DNA of 64,000 bases, taken from contig NZ_VWPH01000002.1 of assembly GCF_008630535.1 (NCBI RefSeq), forward strand, positions 310,001 through 374,000. Direction: 5' to 3'. The position numbers and the translations under genes were made by a program. Of this stretch, positions 24,271 through 34,209 are shown in pieces (position 1 is the first letter of the stretch; each line of letters opens with the position of its first letter). This stretch comes from Saccharopolyspora hirsuta (lineage in GTDB: Bacteria; Actinomycetota; Actinomycetes; Mycobacteriales; Pseudonocardiaceae). The notes under the pieces are model-generated. The model worked only from the letters and a program-made list of their open reading frames with translations. It searched no databases and was not told where the DNA came from.

Positions 24271-26187
24271 GTGTCCGCCACCAGCGTCGCCGCCCCCATT
24301 CGCAGCGATCTCCGCAACGTCGCGATCGTCGCGCACGTCGACCACGGCAAGACCACCCTGGTGGACGCCATGCTGCGGCAATCCGGCGCCTTCTCCGAAC
24401 GAGCCGAACTGGTCGACCGGGTCATGGACTCCAACGACCTGGAGCGGGAGAAGGGCATCACCATCCTGGCCAAGAACACCGCGATCCGCCGGGAGACCGA
24501 CGCCGGACCGGTGACCATCAACGTGGTCGACACCCCCGGGCACGCCGACTTCGGCGGTGAGGTGGAGCGCGCGCTGTCCATGGTCGACGGCGTGCTGCTG
24601 CTGGTCGACGCCAGCGAGGGCCCGCTGCCGCAGACCCGGTTCGTGCTGCGCAAGGCGCTGGCCGCCGGGCTGCCGGTGATCCTGGTGGTGAACAAGGTCG
24701 ACCGCCCGGACGCCCGCTGCGCCGAGGTGGTGGAGGAGACCCACGACCTGCTGCTGGAGCTGGCCAGCGAGCTCGACGGCGAGGTCGACCTCGACATGGA
24801 GGCGATCCTGGACCTGCCGGTCATCTACGCCTCCGCCCGCGCCGGTCGCGCGTCCGTGGCCCAGCCGGTGGACGGCGAGCTGCCCGCCGAGGAGGACCTG
24901 ACCGCGCTGTTCGACGTGCTGCTCAAGCACGTTCCCGCGCCGGTCGCCGACGTCGAGGCCCCGCTGCGCGCGCTGGTGACCAACCTGGACGCCTCGTCGT
25001 TCCTCGGCCGCATCGCGCTGTGCCGCATCCACGCCGGAACCCTGCGCAAGGGGCAGACCGTCGGGTGGTGCCGGGCGGACGGCTCGGTGGAGAAGGTCCG
25101 GCTGACCGAGCTGCTGATCACCGAGAACCTGGACCGGGTGCCGTGCGCGGAGGCCTCCGCGGGCGACCTGGTCGCCATCGCCGGCATCCCGGACATCACC
25201 ATCGGCGACACGCTGGCCGACCCGGACGCCCCGGAGCCGCTGCCCCGGATCACCGTCGACGACCCGGCGATCTCGATGACCATCGGCGTCAACACCTCGC
25301 CGCTGACCGGCCGCAACGGCGGCACCAAGATCACCGCGCGGCTGGTGAAGAACCGGCTGGACGCCGAGCTGATCGGCAACGTCAGCATGAAGGTGCTGCC
25401 CACCGAGAAGCCGGACGCCTGGGAGGTGCAGGGCCGCGGCGAGCTGGCGCTGGCCATCCTGGTGGAGACCATGCGCCGGGAGGGCTTCGAGCTCACCGTC
25501 GGCAAGCCGCAGGTGGTCACCAAGACCATCGACGGGCAGCTGTGCGAGCCGTTCGAGCGGCTGACCATCGACGCGCCGGAGGAGCACCTCGGCGCGATCA
25601 CCCAGCTGCTGGCCGGGCGCAAGGGCCGGATGGAGACCATGGACGGCCACGGCACCGGGCGGATCAAGCTCGACTACGTGGTGCCCGCGCGCGGTCTGAT
25701 CGGCTTCCGCACCGAGTTCCTCACCGAGACCCGCGGCACCGGCATCGCCAACCACGTCTTCGAGGGCTACTTCCCGTGGGTGGGCGAGCTGCGCACCCGG
25801 CACACCGGTTCGCTGGTGGCCGACCGGGCGGGCTCGGCGACCACCTACGCGCTGCTGCAGCTGGCCGACCGGGGCAGCTTCTTCGTGGAGCCCGGCAACG
25901 AGGTGTACGAGGGCATGGTGGTCGGGGAGAACCCGCGCGCCGAGGACCTCGACGTGAACATCACCAAGGAGAAGAAGCTCACCAACATGCGCTCGTCCAC
26001 CGCGGACGAGCTGGAGCGGTTGGCCAAGCCGCGCACCCTGGCGCTGGAGGAGGCGCTGGAGTTCTGCGCCGCGGACGAGTGCGTGGAGGTCGGGCCGGAG
26101 GCGATCCGGGTCCGCAAGGTGATCCTCGACGGCACCACCCGCGCTCGCGAGCGCTCCCGGGCGAAGGCGCGCGACAACGCGTCGTGA
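24271..26187 (+). CDS. typA: GTPase TypA/BipA, ribosome-associated
   Basis: 638 residues, full length. Translational GTPase with G1 AHVDHGKTT (~22-30), switch region EKGITILAKNTA, G3 DTPGHADFGGE and G4 NKVD, followed by domain II, EF-G-like domains III/V (EVQGRGELALAILVETMRREG) and the BipA-specific C-terminal domain containing KEKKLTNMRSS. It acts on 50S assembly and stress or cold responses. I chose GTG 24271 because the family start is just before RSDLRNVAIVAHVDHG; GGAG lies upstream. lpqW follows, as in mycobacteria. Confidence 0.95.
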   Translation: MSATSVAAPIRSDLRNVAIVAHVDHGKTTLVDAMLRQSGAFSERAELVDRVMDSNDLEREKGITILAKNTAIRRETDAGPVTINVVDTPGHADFGGEVERALSMVDGVLLLVDASEGPLPQTRFVLRKALAAGLPVILVVNKVDRPDARCAEVVEETHDLLLELASELDGEVDLDMEAILDLPVIYASARAGRASVAQPVDGELPAEEDLTALFDVLLKHVPAPVADVEAPLRALVTNLDASSFLGRIALCRIHAGTLRKGQTVGWCRADGSVEKVRLTELLITENLDRVPCAEASAGDLVAIAGIPDITIGDTLADPDAPEPLPRITVDDPAISMTIGVNTSPLTGRNGGTKITARLVKNRLDAELIGNVSMKVLPTEKPDAWEVQGRGELALAILVETMRREGFELTVGKPQVVTKTIDGQLCEPFERLTIDAPEEHLGAITQLLAGRKGRMETMDGHGTGRIKLDYVVPARGLIGFRTEFLTETRGTGIANHVFEGYFPWVGELRTRHTGSLVADRAGSATTYALLQLADRGSFFVEPGNEVYEGMVVGENPRAEDLDVNITKEKKLTNMRSSTADELERLAKPRTLALEEALEFCAADECVEVGPEAIRVRKVILDGTTRARERSRAKARDNAS

Positions 26188-26442
26188 GCCAGGCTGGGCA
26201 GTGGGCGCCGGGAGCGACCAGCGCGTCCGGAATGCCGGGTTGCCGGATTTCGCGCGGCGAAAGGGATTTCGCCGTTCTGCGGGCGCGCGGGGCGGTCGGC
26301 TAGCACACTGGGCGCCTACCCCGGTGTCGATCACCCGGTCGACGGAGGGAACCATGGAGGGCCCTCGCGCGTCTTCCGCACGTGCGAGGCGCCCCGGCCG
26401 TCGGGGTGCGTTCGGGGGAGCAGACGTGAGGGGAGGTTCGGC

Positions 26443-28197
26443 GTGTCCCAGGGTCGACGCCGCCCACTGGCTGCGGTCTCCCTGCTGGTGACGACAGCGA
26501 GCTTGGTGGCTGCCTGCACCAATGCGCCACCACCGCCGCTGGTGTCGGAAACCCCGACGACGCAGCCCCCGACGACCACCGCGCCGCCCACGCAGCCGAT
26601 GCCGGTGGAGGTCGTGGTCGGGGTCGACGAGCTGGAGGGCGGGTTCAACCCGCACACCCTCGCCGACCTCTCGCCGACCAGCTCGGCGCTGGCCAGCCTG
26701 ATGCTGCCGTCGGTGCACCGGCCCGGCCCGGACGGGCGGTTGCAGCTGGACACCACACTGATGGAATCGGCGGAGGTGGTGCCGGACCGGGAGAAGTTCA
26801 CCGTCCGCTACCGGATCCGCCGCGAGGCGAACTGGTCCGACGGCGCGCCGATCGCCGCCGAGGACTTCGTCTACCTGTGGCAGCAGCTGCGCTCGCAGCC
26901 CGGCGTGTCCGACGCGGCGGGCTACCAGCTGATCGAGGACGTGGCCTCGCGCCAGGGCGGCAAGACGGTGGACGTGACCTTCACCAAGCCGTTCCCCGGC
27001 TGGCAGTCGCTGTTCAACAACCTGCTGCCCGCGCACCTGCTGCGGGACGCGCCCCGGGGCTGGTCGACGGTGCTGGACGACGGCTACCCGGCCTCCGGCG
27101 GCCCGTTCGCGATCCGGCAGGTCGACCTCGACCGCGGCGAGATCATCCTGGAGCGCAACGACCGCTACTGGGGGCCGCCCGCGCAGTCCGACCGCATCGT
27201 GCTGCGCGCGATCGACAAGGCCCGCCAGGTCGAGGCGCTGCGCAGCGGTGACAGCCACCTGGCGGTGTTCGGCGCGGACACCGGAACCATGCAGGCCCTG
27301 CGCGACCTCGGCGACTCCGTGCAGCTGATCAACGTGCCCCGGCCCGCGACGGTGGAGGTGCTGCTGCGCCCGGACAGCCGGGCGCTGGCCGACATCAAGG
27401 CGCGGCAGGCCGTTCTCGCGGCGCTCGACCGCCCGGCGCTGATCGAGGCGGGCACCGGCGGCGGACCGGCCGAGCAGCTGCAGTCCCACGCGCAGGTGCT
27501 CGCACCGTCCGAGCTCGGCTACACGCCGACGGAACCGTCCGGTGCGTTCCCGGCGAAGCCGGACCCCGCGCGGGTGGAGAAGCTGCTGGAGGAGGCCGGT
27601 TACCACCGCAGCGGCGGGGCCTGGCTGCGCGACGGGCGGCCGCTGAACCTGGTCATCGCCGCGCCGTTCGAGCACGAGTCCTACATCCGGGTCGCCGAGG
27701 AGGCCGCGCGGCAGCTGCGGGAGCAGGGGATCCAGGCGACGGTGGTGACGCCCACCGGGGACCAGCTGTTCGGCGAGATGCTGGCGGCCAACCCGAAGTC
27801 CGGGGACTCCGGCGGGGCGGCCTCGGTGGACATGGCGATCGCGCCGCGGCCCGCCGGTGGCGACCCGGCCGCGACGATGGCCGCGGCGTACGGGTGCCCC
27901 GGCGTGACCCCGGACGGCGAGCAGCCGTTCCCGCACAACGCGGCCGGGTTCTGCGACGAGCTGCTGCAGCCGACCATCGACGCGGCGATGACCGGTCAGG
28001 TGCCGTTCGCCGAGGCGTCGTCGATCGTCGAGCCGGTGCTGTGGCGGGCGGCGGTCGCGCTGCCGCTCTACCAGCAGGCGCAGGTCCTGGCGCTGCGCCC
28101 GGAGGTGAAGGGCGTCGAACCGGGCAACGGTCTGTCCGGTCCGTTCTCCACCGCTGCCCAGTGGCTCGGGACCTACGCCGACAACGACGGCTACTGA
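26443..28197 (+). CDS. lpqW: LpqW-like lipoprotein, substrate-binding-protein family 5
   Basis: 584 residues from GTG 26443. Signal peptide with lipobox SLVAAC (Cys ~25), then a Pro/Thr-rich linker and an SBP family 5 fold (YRIRREANWSDGAPIAAEDFVYLW; GGPFAI). No permease or ATPase genes adjoin it. Position directly after typA and before mshB matches Rv1166 lpqW of M. tuberculosis, where LpqW influences the mannosyltransferase PimE branch point of phosphatidylinositol mannoside and lipoarabinomannan synthesis rather than transport. The role here is inferred by synteny. Confidence 0.85.
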   Translation: MSQGRRRPLAAVSLLVTTASLVAACTNAPPPPLVSETPTTQPPTTTAPPTQPMPVEVVVGVDELEGGFNPHTLADLSPTSSALASLMLPSVHRPGPDGRLQLDTTLMESAEVVPDREKFTVRYRIRREANWSDGAPIAAEDFVYLWQQLRSQPGVSDAAGYQLIEDVASRQGGKTVDVTFTKPFPGWQSLFNNLLPAHLLRDAPRGWSTVLDDGYPASGGPFAIRQVDLDRGEIILERNDRYWGPPAQSDRIVLRAIDKARQVEALRSGDSHLAVFGADTGTMQALRDLGDSVQLINVPRPATVEVLLRPDSRALADIKARQAVLAALDRPALIEAGTGGGPAEQLQSHAQVLAPSELGYTPTEPSGAFPAKPDPARVEKLLEEAGYHRSGGAWLRDGRPLNLVIAAPFEHESYIRVAEEAARQLREQGIQATVVTPTGDQLFGEMLAANPKSGDSGGAASVDMAIAPRPAGGDPAATMAAAYGCPGVTPDGEQPFPHNAAGFCDELLQPTIDAAMTGQVPFAEASSIVEPVLWRAAVALPLYQQAQVLALRPEVKGVEPGNGLSGPFSTAAQWLGTYADNDGY

Positions 28198-28291
28198 TCG
28201 GCTTGGTTCGACCGCTCCGGGTCGTTGGGCCGTTCGGAGCAATGCGACTGCCGTCCGCCGTGTGGTGCGGGCCGCAGATTAGGCTGGACCG

Positions 28292-29203
28292 GTGACGCTG
28301 ACGGCCCCACCGCGGTTGCTGCTGGTACACGCGCACCCCGATGACGAAAGCCTCTGGACCGGCGGGACGATCGCCCGCTACGCCGCGCGCGGCGTGCAGG
28401 TCGTGGTGGTGACCTGCACCCTCGGCGAGGAGGGCGAGGTCATCCCGGAGAGCCTGCGCGGCCTGGCCGCCGACCAGGCGGACCAGCTCGGCGGCTACCG
28501 GGTCGGCGAGCTGCGCTCGGCCTGCGCCGCCCTCCACGTGACCGACCACCGGTTCCTCGGTGGCATCGGCCGCTGGCGCGATTCCGGGATGCTCTGGGAG
28601 AAGCCGGGATTGGCCGGGGCGCTGCCGGACGCGCACCCCCGGGCGTTCGCGATCGGCTCCGCCGAGGAGCAGGTCGACGCGCTGGAAGCGGTGCTGCGCG
28701 AGGTCAAGCCGCAGGTCGTCGTGACCTACGCGGCCGACGGAGGTTACGGCCACCCCGACCACGTCCGCGCCCACGAGGTGACCGTCGCCGCCGCTGCGAA
28801 GGTGCCCGACGTGCAGCGCGTCTTCTACGCGGTGCCCTCGCGCGACGCCCTGGAAAAGGGCCTGGCAGGTCTGGCCGAGGTCGAGGACATGCCGTTCCAG
28901 CTGCCCGAACCGCACGAGCTGGCCAGCGTCGCGGACGAGACGATCACCACCGTGATCGACGTGTCCGAGCACCTCCCCGCCAAGATCAGCGCGCTGCGGG
29001 CGCACGGCACCCAGGTCAAGGTGTGGTTGGACCGGTGGGACAACGGCGAGGGCGTCGCGGCGTACGCGCTGTCCAACGGCGTCGCGCAGCCCATCGTGCC
29101 GACCGAGCACTACGTGCTGGCCAGCGGTGATCCGGCGGGCTGCGAGGCGGACCTGTTCGGCGGGCTCGGGGTGAGCGGGACCGAGCCGGTGGGGGACCGT
29201 TGA
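28292..29203 (+). CDS. mshB: N-acetyl-1-D-myo-inosityl-2-amino-2-deoxy-glucopyranoside deacetylase MshB
   Basis: 303 residues, LmbE/PIG-L superfamily. It removes acetate from GlcNAc-inositol in mycothiol synthesis, zinc-dependent, cytosolic. Zinc and catalytic residues appear in HAHPDDES (H15, D17, D18) and YGHPDH (H154, H157). The start is GTG 28292. The stop overlaps the next start (TTGA). The gene is in the conserved typA-lpqW-mshB block. Its presence predicts that the organism makes mycothiol. Confidence 0.95.
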   Translation: MTLTAPPRLLLVHAHPDDESLWTGGTIARYAARGVQVVVVTCTLGEEGEVIPESLRGLAADQADQLGGYRVGELRSACAALHVTDHRFLGGIGRWRDSGMLWEKPGLAGALPDAHPRAFAIGSAEEQVDALEAVLREVKPQVVVTYAADGGYGHPDHVRAHEVTVAAAAKVPDVQRVFYAVPSRDALEKGLAGLAEVEDMPFQLPEPHELASVADETITTVIDVSEHLPAKISALRAHGTQVKVWLDRWDNGEGVAAYALSNGVAQPIVPTEHYVLASGDPAGCEADLFGGLGVSGTEPVGDR

Positions 29204-29565
29204 GCCCGCTGGACCGGGCGGTGTTCGGTTTCCTGCTGGTCGACGCCGTGATCCTGGCGCTGGTCGAGCTGCTCTTCCTGCCGTCCTACCTCGGCACCGT
29301 GCAGTTCCCGATCACCGCGGCGGTCGCGGCGGTGACCACGCCGCTGCTGGTGTCGGAGGCCGCGCGGCTCTCCCCGCGCCGCCGGATCGCCGGGGCGCCG
29401 CTGGTGCTCTGGTTCCTGACCGTGCTGGTGTTCGGCGTCCTCGGACCGGGCGGCGACATGGTCCTGGTCGGCAACGACTGGCGGACGCTGCTGCTGATCG
29501 GCGCCGGGGCGCTGCCGAGCGCGATGATGCTCGGGATCGTGCTGGGCAAGCGCGCCCGGGCCTGA
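29200..29565 (+). CDS. small four-helix membrane protein (Rv1171-like)
   Basis: 121 residues from TTG 29200, which overlaps the mshB stop codon. Four hydrophobic segments at about 7-27, 32-50, 63-80 and 93-113, with a short basic loop (SPRRRIAG). No catalytic motif. Position after mshB is the same as the membrane gene in M. tuberculosis. Coupled translation suggests a link with mycothiol metabolism or its membrane neighbourhood, but none is known. Confidence 0.8.
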   Translation: MSPLDRAVFGFLLVDAVILALVELLFLPSYLGTVQFPITAAVAAVTTPLLVSEAARLSPRRRIAGAPLVLWFLTVLVFGVLGPGGDMVLVGNDWRTLLLIGAGALPSAMMLGIVLGKRARA

Positions 29566-29796
29566 GCGGTGTGGCGCAGCGCACGGTGGCCGGATTACCA
29601 CCGCTGACGTGCGCGTCGAGGGGCGACCGGGGGCCGACGTGGTTTACGCCGTTAACGCCCGCGTCGTAGAGTCGGCAGCGCTCCCGAGCTGTGGGACCGG
29701 TTACGTGTCCTGGGTGGGTAGGAGAGATACTGTCAGCAGTCGCGGCAGGAGGTTCCTGCGCGCGAGTAGGACAACGCTTCGAGCAGGAGTGCAACC

Positions 29797-30117
29797 GTGA
29801 CCTACGTGATCGCCGAGCCCTGCGTGGACGTGCTCGACAAGGCCTGCATCGAGGAGTGCCCTGTCGACTGCATCTACGAGGGCGGGCGGATGCTCTACAT
29901 CCACCCCGATGAGTGCGTCGACTGCGGTGCCTGCGAGCCGGTCTGCCCGGTGGAGGCCATCTACTACGAGGACGACGTTCCGGAGGAGTGGGCCGCCTAC
30001 ACCAAGGCGAACGTGGACTTCTTCGACGAACTCGGCTCGCCGGGCGGTGCGGCGAAGGTGGGCAAGAAGGACTTCGACGTCGAGCCCATCAAGAGCCTGC
30101 CCCCGCAGGGCGAATGA
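29797..30117 (+). CDS. fdxA: 7Fe ferredoxin (3Fe-4S / 4Fe-4S)
   Basis: 106 residues, the FdxA/FdxC type. The first cluster region is [21 protein letters not shown] and the second [20 protein letters not shown]. Cys spacing fits one 3Fe-4S and one 4Fe-4S cluster, and the C-terminal ~45 residues ([20 protein letters not shown]) are the usual extension. It donates electrons to P450s or other oxidoreductases. GTG start 29797. The stop overlaps the dapC ATG by 4 bp, the same pairing seen in mycobacteria. Confidence 0.95.
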   Translation: MTYVIAEPCVDVLDKACIEECPVDCIYEGGRMLYIHPDECVDCGACEPVCPVEAIYYEDDVPEEWAAYTKANVDFFDELGSPGGAAKVGKKDFDVEPIKSLPPQGE

Positions 30118-31235
30118 GCAGCGCGACCGGCCCGGACGCCGCGTCCGGGCCCCGCGGTCCGCAGCTGCCCGACTTCCCGTGGGACTCGCTGGCCCGGCAC
30201 TCCGCCGCGGCGAAGGCCCACCCGGACGGCATCGTCGACCTGTCCGTCGGCACCCCGGTCGACCCGGTGCCGGAGAACCTCCAGCGGGCGCTGGCGGAGG
30301 TGGCCGACAAACCGGGTTACCCGGCCACCCACGGCACTCCCGAACTGCGCGAGGCCGCGATCGCCTCGCTGCAGCGCCGCTACGGGATCTCCGGGCTGGA
30401 GCCCGACGCGGTGCTGCCGACCATCGGCTCGAAGGAACTGGTCGCCTGGTTGCCGACGCTGCTCGGCGTGCGGCCCGGCGACGTCGTGGCCATCCCCGAA
30501 CTGGCCTACCCGACCTACGAGGTCGGCGCGAGGATCGCGGGTGCCGAGGTGGTGCGGCTCGCGCCAGGTGAGCTGCCCCCGGCCGGAACCGCGTTGCTGT
30601 GGCTGAACTCCCCGTCCAACCCGACGGGTCGCGTGCTGGACGCCCAGCAGCTGGGCGAGTCGGTGCGGGCCGCGCAGGAGCTCGGCGCGGTGGTCGCATC
30701 GGACGAGTGCTACCTGGCGCTCGGTTGGGACACCGAGCCGGTGTCGGTGCTGCACCCCTCGGTGGGCGCGGACCGGCGCGGCGTGCTCGCCGTGCACTCG
30801 CTGTCGAAGTCGTCGAACCTGGCCGGGTACCGCGCCGGGTTCGTCACCGGTGACCCGGATCTGGTGCGGCGCCTGCTGGAGCTGCGCAAGCACGCGGGCA
30901 TGATCGTCCCGCGGCCGGTGCAGGAAGCGATCACCGCGGCGCTCAGCGACGACTTGCACGTGAGCGAGCAGCGCGAGCGGTACGCGGCGCGGCGCGCGGT
31001 GCTGCGGCCCGCGCTGGAGGCGGCGGGCTTCCGGATCGAGCACTCGCAGGCGGGCCTGTACCTGTGGGCGACCCGCGGCGAGGACGCGTGGCAGACGGTG
31101 GATTGGTTGGCGCAGCGGGGGATCCTCGCGGCGCCGGGCACCTTCTACGGCCCGGCGGGCGACCGCCACGTCCGCATCGCGCTCACCGCGACGGACGAGC
31201 GCATCGCGGCGGCCGCCAAGCGCCTCGCGGAGTGA
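30114..31235 (+). CDS. dapC: succinyldiaminopimelate aminotransferase
   Basis: 373 residues, fold-type I PLP aminotransferase. Catalytic Lys lies in [16 protein letters not shown], the substrate and cofactor motif in [15 protein letters not shown], and [11 protein letters not shown] precedes it. It converts N-succinyl-2-amino-6-ketopimelate to N-succinyl-LL-DAP in the succinylase branch of lysine and peptidoglycan DAP synthesis. dapD and dapE of the same branch lie 1 and 6 kb downstream. The ATG overlaps the ferredoxin stop (ATGA). Confidence 0.93.
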   Translation: MSSATGPDAASGPRGPQLPDFPWDSLARHSAAAKAHPDGIVDLSVGTPVDPVPENLQRALAEVADKPGYPATHGTPELREAAIASLQRRYGISGLEPDAVLPTIGSKELVAWLPTLLGVRPGDVVAIPELAYPTYEVGARIAGAEVVRLAPGELPPAGTALLWLNSPSNPTGRVLDAQQLGESVRAAQELGAVVASDECYLALGWDTEPVSVLHPSVGADRRGVLAVHSLSKSSNLAGYRAGFVTGDPDLVRRLLELRKHAGMIVPRPVQEAITAALSDDLHVSEQRERYAARRAVLRPALEAAGFRIEHSQAGLYLWATRGEDAWQTVDWLAQRGILAAPGTFYGPAGDRHVRIALTATDERIAAAAKRLAE

Positions 31236-31244
31236 ATCCCGGGA

Positions 31245-32180
31245 TCAGACGCCCTGCGCCGCTTCGGTGAGGGCTTCCCACGCGGACGGCCACTGCGCGC
31301 GGCGTTCGGCCCGGCGGGTCTGCTCGCGCTCGACGAGTCGGCCCGCCACGAACGCCACCGCCGCGTCCACCTCGTCGCCGAAGTCGTGGAGCAGGCCGCG
31401 CACGCGTTCCTCGGCCACGCAGGCGTCCTGGTGCTCGCCGAGCACATCCTGGAACTGGCGGGCGGCCTTGATCAGCTGCTGCGCCGGTCGGCCGAGGGCG
31501 GGCTGCGCGAGTTCCGCCGTGTAGCGGACGCGCTTGCCGCGGATGCGCAGCGCATGCAGGTCCTGGTCGGGGGGATCCGCAGGCAGCCGGTCGACCGCCT
31601 TGCGGAGCTTGCGGAACTGGCCGAGCACCAGCTTCCGCAGTTCCCGCTCGCTGTCCACATCGGACTCTGCCAGGGTGGTGCGGACGGCGGTCGCGAGCGC
31701 GCGCAGCAGATCCAGGTACCGGTCGCTGTCGAGCGCCGCGAGCAGCTCGACCCGGGCCGCGCCGTGCTCGGCCTCCAGCCCGGAGATCAGCCGGGCGGCG
31801 GCGGCCCGCTCGTCGGTCGGCAGGTCGGCGCTCTCCTGGCGCAAGCGGTCCAGCAGGACGTCGAGGTCGCGGACCGGGCCCAGCGCCCGGCCCAGCCAGC
31901 CGAGCTCGGCGCGCAGCGGCTCCGACCAGCTCCGGTCCAGGAACGGCCGCGCGGCCAGCAGCATCGCGCGCATCCGGCGCACCGCGACCCGCATCTGGTG
32001 CAGCTCTTCGGGATCCTCGCCGAGCCGGGTGCCGGGGTCGTGCGCGACCAGCGCGCGCAGGCGGTTGTCCAGCCCGGCCCGGACGTGCTCGGCGATGGGG
32101 GACCGCCGGTCGGCCGTCACGGGCTCGGCGGGCAGGTCGACGACGGCCGAGAGGTCGCGCTGCTGCCAGCTGCTAGCCAT
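31245..32180 (-). CDS. CHAD domain protein
   Basis: 311 residues, all-helical CHAD domain with conserved His/Arg/Lys facing a basic groove: ELHQMRVAVRRMRAML, RDLDVLLDRL, LHALRIRGKRVRYTAELAQ and FQDVLGEHQDACVAEE. CHAD domains bind polyphosphate or phosphorylated partners. There is no attached CYTH domain. ATG 32180 is used; a TTG at 32186 would add two residues and no clear ribosome site distinguishes them. It is convergent with dapC. Confidence 0.9.
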   Translation of the reverse strand: MASSWQQRDLSAVVDLPAEPVTADRRSPIAEHVRAGLDNRLRALVAHDPGTRLGEDPEELHQMRVAVRRMRAMLLAARPFLDRSWSEPLRAELGWLGRALGPVRDLDVLLDRLRQESADLPTDERAAAARLISGLEAEHGAARVELLAALDSDRYLDLLRALATAVRTTLAESDVDSERELRKLVLGQFRKLRKAVDRLPADPPDQDLHALRIRGKRVRYTAELAQPALGRPAQQLIKAARQFQDVLGEHQDACVAEERVRGLLHDFGDEVDAAVAFVAGRLVEREQTRRAERRAQWPSAWEALTEAAQGV

Positions 32181-32264
32181 TGCCAATGATAAAAACGCCC
32201 GTCCCCGGTCCCGCCTCGGCCGATCGGCGGAAGATCTCCGCCGGGCCGCCGGTGCCGAGTGGGG

Positions 32265-32310
32265 CCCGTGAGCACTTTGTGGTGCTGTGGCACCAGAAAG
32301 TGCTCACGGG
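32265..32310. terminator. GTGAG-family hairpin after dapD
   Basis: Arms CCCGTGAGCACTTT (32265-32278) and AAAGTGCTCACGGG (32297-32310), 14 perfect pairs, with an inner GGTGC/GCACC stem. It lies 6 bp beyond the dapD stop, in the gap to the CHAD gene start. Confidence 0.75.
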
Positions 32311-32315
32311 ACCGG

Positions 32316-33302
32316 TCAGTCGTTGGCGTGCAGGGCGGCGTTGAGCTCGACCTTGCCGCCGGTGCGCTCGGTGACCTCGACGGCGCCGGTGGTGGAGTTG
32401 CGGCGGAAGAGCAGGTTGTTCGAACCGGACAGCTCCGCGGCCTTGGTGATGGTGCCGTCCGGCAGCGTCACCTTCGTGCCCGCCGTGACGTACAGGCCCG
32501 CCTCGACGATGCAGTCGTCGCCCAGCGAGATGCCCACGCCGCCGTTGGCGCCGATCAGGCAGCGCTCGCCGACGGAGATGACCTCCTTGCCGCCGCCGGA
32601 CAGGGTGCCCATGATCGAGGCGCCGCCGCCGACGTCGGAGCCGTCGGCCACCACGACACCGGCGGAGATCCGGCCCTCGACCATCGACGCGCCGAGGGTG
32701 CCCGCGTTGTAGTTCACGAAGCCCTCGTGCATCACGGTCGTGCCGCTGGCCAGGTGCGCGCCCAGCCGGACCCGGTCGGCGTCGCCGATGCGCACGCCGG
32801 ACGGGACGACGTAGTCGACCATGCGCGGGAACTTGTCCACGCCGTAGACGGTGACCGCGCCGCGCGCCCGCAGCCGCAGGCGGGTGGCCTCGAAGCCCTC
32901 CACCGGGCAGGGGCCGTGGTTGGTCCACACGACGTTGGCCAGCAGGCCGAAGATGCCGTCGAGGCTCAGCCCGCGCGGCTGGACCAGGCGGTGCGAGAGC
33001 AGGTGCAGCCGCAGGTACACGTCGTGCGCGTCCACCGGGGCGTCGGCCAGGCGGCCGATCTCGGTGCGCACCGCGACGACCTCGACCCCGCGGGCCTCGT
33101 CCCGTCCGAGCAGTGCGGCACCGGCCTCGCCCAGGGACTCGGCGGCCTCCTCGGCGGACAGCCGCTTCGTGCCGGACTGCCCCGGCTCACCCAGCCGGAC
33201 GGTCGGGAACCAGGTGTCGAGCACCGTGCCGTCGTCGGTCACGGTGGCCAGGCCCACGCCGTGGGCGCCCGTGGTCTGCGGATCGGGAGACTGTGCACTC
33301 AT
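32316..33302 (-). CDS. dapD: tetrahydrodipicolinate N-succinyltransferase
   Basis: 328 residues, long actinobacterial DapD with an N-terminal domain (~150 residues) and a left-handed beta-helix of hexapeptide repeats ([44 protein letters not shown]). It transfers succinyl from succinyl-CoA to tetrahydrodipicolinate, the first step of the succinylase DAP branch. ATG 33302. LppA-like genes upstream are on the same strand 43 bp away. The protein acts as a trimer in the cytosol. Confidence 0.95.
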   Translation of the reverse strand: MSAQSPDPQTTGAHGVGLATVTDDGTVLDTWFPTVRLGEPGQSGTKRLSAEEAAESLGEAGAALLGRDEARGVEVVAVRTEIGRLADAPVDAHDVYLRLHLLSHRLVQPRGLSLDGIFGLLANVVWTNHGPCPVEGFEATRLRLRARGAVTVYGVDKFPRMVDYVVPSGVRIGDADRVRLGAHLASGTTVMHEGFVNYNAGTLGASMVEGRISAGVVVADGSDVGGGASIMGTLSGGGKEVISVGERCLIGANGGVGISLGDDCIVEAGLYVTAGTKVTLPDGTITKAAELSGSNNLLFRRNSTTGAVEVTERTGGKVELNAALHAND

Positions 33303-33345
33303 ACCGGAAACGGTAATCGGCGCAGGTGGCGGAGGCCCGCACGGG

Positions 33346-33783
33346 TCAGCCCTTCGCCGCCGCCCGCAGGTGGCAGCCGGTGGTGATGGACAGCACCGTC
33401 CTGGCCGCGGTGCTGAACCGGTAGACCGCGCCGTACTCGTCGTTGGCGGTGATCTCGTGGTCGCCGCTGCGGTCCACGATGATCTCGGGCTCGCCGAACC
33501 CGTACTCGCGGGTGAGGGCCCGGACGATGTCGACCGCGCGCGGCCAGGACGCGTCCGGCAGGTTGTCCGGCACCTGCCACGACTCCAGCACCCAGGCCTC
33601 CGCCTCCGGGACGTCCGGGAACTCGTCGCAACCGGCGCGGCTGAGCGGTTCGGACTTCACCCAGGACAGCGGCCCGAGCTCGTGGTCGAGCCGGTCCCGC
33701 AGCCGCTGCTGCAGCTGGCCGTACTGCGCGCTGATCTCCTCGATGCTGGGCCGCAGCCGGAGCAGCTTGCGGGGATCTTCCAC
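33346..33783 (-). CDS. LppA-like protein without signal peptide
   Basis: 145 residues from GTG 33783, chosen for the GGGAGGAG in front; an ATG at 33825 would add 14 residues with no ribosome site. It is a clear paralogue of the lipoprotein at 34202: both share RPSxEEI, a Cys-x-EFPD(T/V)PEAE motif, WPRA, YGF and a terminal TGCHL. Unlike the lipoprotein it has no signal peptide or lipobox, so it may be cytosolic or a decayed duplicate. Function unknown. Confidence 0.65.
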   Translation of the reverse strand: MEDPRKLLRLRPSIEEISAQYGQLQQRLRDRLDHELGPLSWVKSEPLSRAGCDEFPDVPEAEAWVLESWQVPDNLPDASWPRAVDIVRALTREYGFGEPEIIVDRSGDHEITANDEYGAVYRFSTAARTVLSITTGCHLRAAAKG

Positions 33784-33876
33784 GGCTCCTCCCTCGGGTC
33801 GGACTGGGGTGCCGGACGAGATCATGCCGGAGATCGACTTCGGTCAACCCGCAGTTGTGATCTGCACCGCCGGAGG

Positions 33877-34209
33877 TCAGCCGATCGAGGTCGCCGCGAC
33901 CTGGATGATCCCGAAGGCCAGCAGCGGTGCCGCGACGAGCCCGAGCACTCCGACCACCACCGCGGTGAGCACGGGGCCCGGGCGGCGGACGCGCAGCCAC
34001 AGCCCGACCGGGGCCGCCGCGATCACGAAGAGCGCGACGGCCGTCGTGTAGCCCATCGGCGCGCAGACCCCCGACCCGCCGGGCTCGCACGGGACGGAAG
34101 CCGCCCACACCCCGATCATCGCGGCGAAGGCGGCTTCCGGGATGGCGAGGACGGTCGAGGCGATGGCGAAGACCAGCGCGACGACCCGCGCGCCCGGCTG
34201 CTCAGCCAC
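33877..34209 (-). CDS. small membrane protein
   Basis: 110 residues from GTG 34209, overlapping the LppA-type lipoprotein stop by 8 bp. Three hydrophobic helices at about 8-35, 53-72 and 79-105, with a loop bearing two Cys (VPCEPGGSGVC) likely outside the membrane. No family recognised. Lies between two LppA paralogues. Confidence 0.65.
   Translation of the reverse strand: MAEQPGARVVALVFAIASTVLAIPEAAFAAMIGVWAASVPCEPGGSGVCAPMGYTTAVALFVIAAAPVGLWLRVRRPGPVLTAVVVGVLGLVAAPLLAFGIIQVAATSIG

Noticed and set aside
23611..28242. Open frame of 1543 codons on the minus strand
   Set aside because: It is antisense to typA and lpqW, Arg/His/Gly-rich with no domain, and explained by GC-biased third positions of the real genes.
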